Source: Candidatus Fukatsuia endosymbiont of Tuberolachnus salignus (lineage in GTDB: Bacteria; Pseudomonadota; Gammaproteobacteria; Enterobacterales; Enterobacteriaceae). Taken from it: a DNA stretch of 64,000 nt. Positions 63,046-64,000 of the stretch are shown here, in pieces. A program made the position numbers and the translations under genes. The stretch spans positions 1,178,001 to 1,242,000 of the forward strand of contig NZ_OZ034983.1 of the NCBI RefSeq assembly GCF_964030845.1, read 5' to 3'. The notes beneath the pieces are model-generated. The model saw only the letters and a program-made list of their open reading frames with translations. It did no database searches and was not told the DNA's origin. Every line of letters starts with the position of its first letter. Within the stretch, counting starts at the first letter, position 1.

Positions 63046-63240
63046 GTGCGCTGGGTAAAGCCGCACCTATCTTGCAGGTGAAAGCTACCGTCTTGTCTCG
63101 GAAGGTGAAGCTAGCACCACCGAGTAGTAAGTCTTGTGCCTTTCCGGGTAACTTGGAGGGTGAAGCGTAGGTAACAAAACATTCGAGCTGAAACCAAATG
63201 GTGCATGTGATAGCCTGGAATGGGACCGATACGTCGGGTT
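63046..63240 (+). other. Probable 5' fragment of a group II intron
   Basis: The sequence starts GTGCGCTGGGTAAAGCCGC, then CTTGCAGGTGAAAGC and later GGTGCATGTGATAGCCTGG, a style typical of domain I of bacterial group II introns. There is no RT or domain V in the flank, so it is a truncated scar. It could belong to the same lineage as the decayed intron at 3890-6440. Judged by eye only. Confidence 0.4.
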
Positions 63241-63340
63241 ATTTATATCGCCAATGCCATCGAATCAATACATTTATTATTTTCTCCAATCTTATCGAGA
63301 ATGTAATAGGATACTATTAAGCAACCAGTTTACTATCTAA

Positions 63341-64000
63341 TTAAGTTAATGTTTTGTGAGTAATACCTGAGAATAAAGGAGAGCCAGACATATTATCGCC
63401 GATCTGATTACCTGATATCACTGTTTTATTATCAGTGACCATAGCAGCCATTGAATGCTTTAAGGTTGCTATCTCTCCATCCTGATTGCTATTCATTGTT
63501 GAAGTCTGCCTTTGATTATCAGCAGTATCGAGCAATTCACTTTCACTGCTGTTGAGTTGCGACTGTGGGGGACTATATAAAAATGCTTTGCTACGGACTA
63601 GTTGATCCTGTTGATCAAAATAAAGACTACCACTTTCAATAGCTGGCATGTATGTAATAACACTTGATATCGTATCGGTATTATTGAGTGGCTGTAATTT
63701 TCTAGTTTCTTTGATTATCAATACATTAATATCTGATTCATAGTCACCATAAATTTTGCTTTCAACATCCTTGATTTTATTTTTCAATACTTCTTGAGCT
63801 GCATCATGTTCCTCAGTAATTTCCTCAATTTCAATATTAATTTCACTATCAGATTTATCTGATTGTGCATATAATTTTTTTTCTTGTGCCTCAAATTGTT
63901 CAAATAATTGATCGGATTTTTCTTTTAATTCTGCCAGCTGTGTGTTTAAACTGTCCTTTTGCAGATAAAATTGTTCGTACTCATTCAAGAGAGTGTTTAA
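63341..64000 (-). CDS. Coiled-coil protein of unknown function, partial at window end
   Basis: At least 215 residues, open to the right edge, so the start is outside the window or at a weak TTG (63988). The first ~90 visible residues form a charged coiled coil (LAELKEKSDQLFEQFEAQEK; later DAAQEVLKNKIKDVESKI). The rest is Ser/Asn/Gln-rich and likely disordered. No Sec signal or known domain visible. The style resembles the other AT-rich candidate effectors in this window, but that is speculation. Confidence 0.5.
   Translation of the reverse strand, partial: LNTLLNEYEQFYLQKDSLNTQLAELKEKSDQLFEQFEAQEKKLYAQSDKSDSEINIEIEEITEEHDAAQEVLKNKIKDVESKIYGDYESDINVLIIKETRKLQPLNNTDTISSVITYMPAIESGSLYFDQQDQLVRSKAFLYSPPQSQLNSSESELLDTADNQRQTSTMNSNQDGEIATLKHSMAAMVTDNKTVISGNQIGDNMSGSPLFSGITHKTLT

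Overview
The window looks like a degenerating, mobile-element-rich chromosome segment of an Enterobacterales insect endosymbiont, closest in style to Hamiltonella/Regiella-type symbionts. This is an inference. The core genes (nlpD, dacB, greA, yhbY, rlmE, ftsH, rhlE, yehS) read like Yersinia/E. coli proteins, but they are interleaved with four near-identical IS110 copies, two IS5-type copies, an IS481-type element, two group II introns, MITE-like elements and a broken prophage. No genome database was available, so the genus is not proven.

Layout. 1-12.2 kb is an IS junkyard: a duplicated 3' end of a tape-measure gene, two tandem IS110 copies, IS481 debris, a resolvase pseudogene, a decayed group II intron carrying a 2.0-kb serine-recombinase element, an IS256 remnant, an IS5 copy, and one intact cargo gene at 8031-8912 that encodes a eukaryote-like RhoGAP domain. 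12.4-48.9 kb is a lambdoid siphovirus-type prophage in tRNA-Arg(CCU). Its leftward pL operon runs N, small ORFs, a Sak4-like ATPase, an SSB-like protein, a YqaJ exonuclease (a second group II intron sits before it), Rpn nuclease, antirepressor, a LuxR-type regulator cassette, xis and int. The CI/Cro switch, replication genes, RusA and Q follow, then an unknown cargo gene, lysis genes, terminase, portal, head and tail genes. A MazEF-type pair, a secreted-peptide gene and a MITE are interspersed. The prophage stops inside the tape-measure gene at an IS110 copy.

50.1-64 kb is chromosome. That IS110 is fused directly to the first ~57 codons of rpoS, so sigma-S is destroyed. Then come nlpD, dacB, greA, yhbY, rlmE, ftsH, an IS5 copy, a MITE, rhlE, a frameshifted glycosyltransferase, yeaQ/ymgE-like, yehS, an intact class A beta-lactamase, a probable group II intron 5' fragment and a coiled-coil gene running off the window.

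The most striking system is the 2,000-bp element at 4029-6028 and 19761-21760. Two copies sit at the same codons (the T-P-Q-G-G-x-I-S-P motif) of two different group II intron reverse transcriptases. Their ends form a long inverted repeat resembling a large-serine-recombinase attachment site. It appears to be a parasite that specialises on group II introns. Other notable items are the RhoGAP effector candidate, a P22-like N/boxB antitermination system, matched CI operators, IS110 bridge-RNA-like guide segments, a programmed -1 frameshift in the tail chaperone gene, and prophage lesions (a 49-bp duplication in the small terminase gene and the IS110-cut tape-measure gene).
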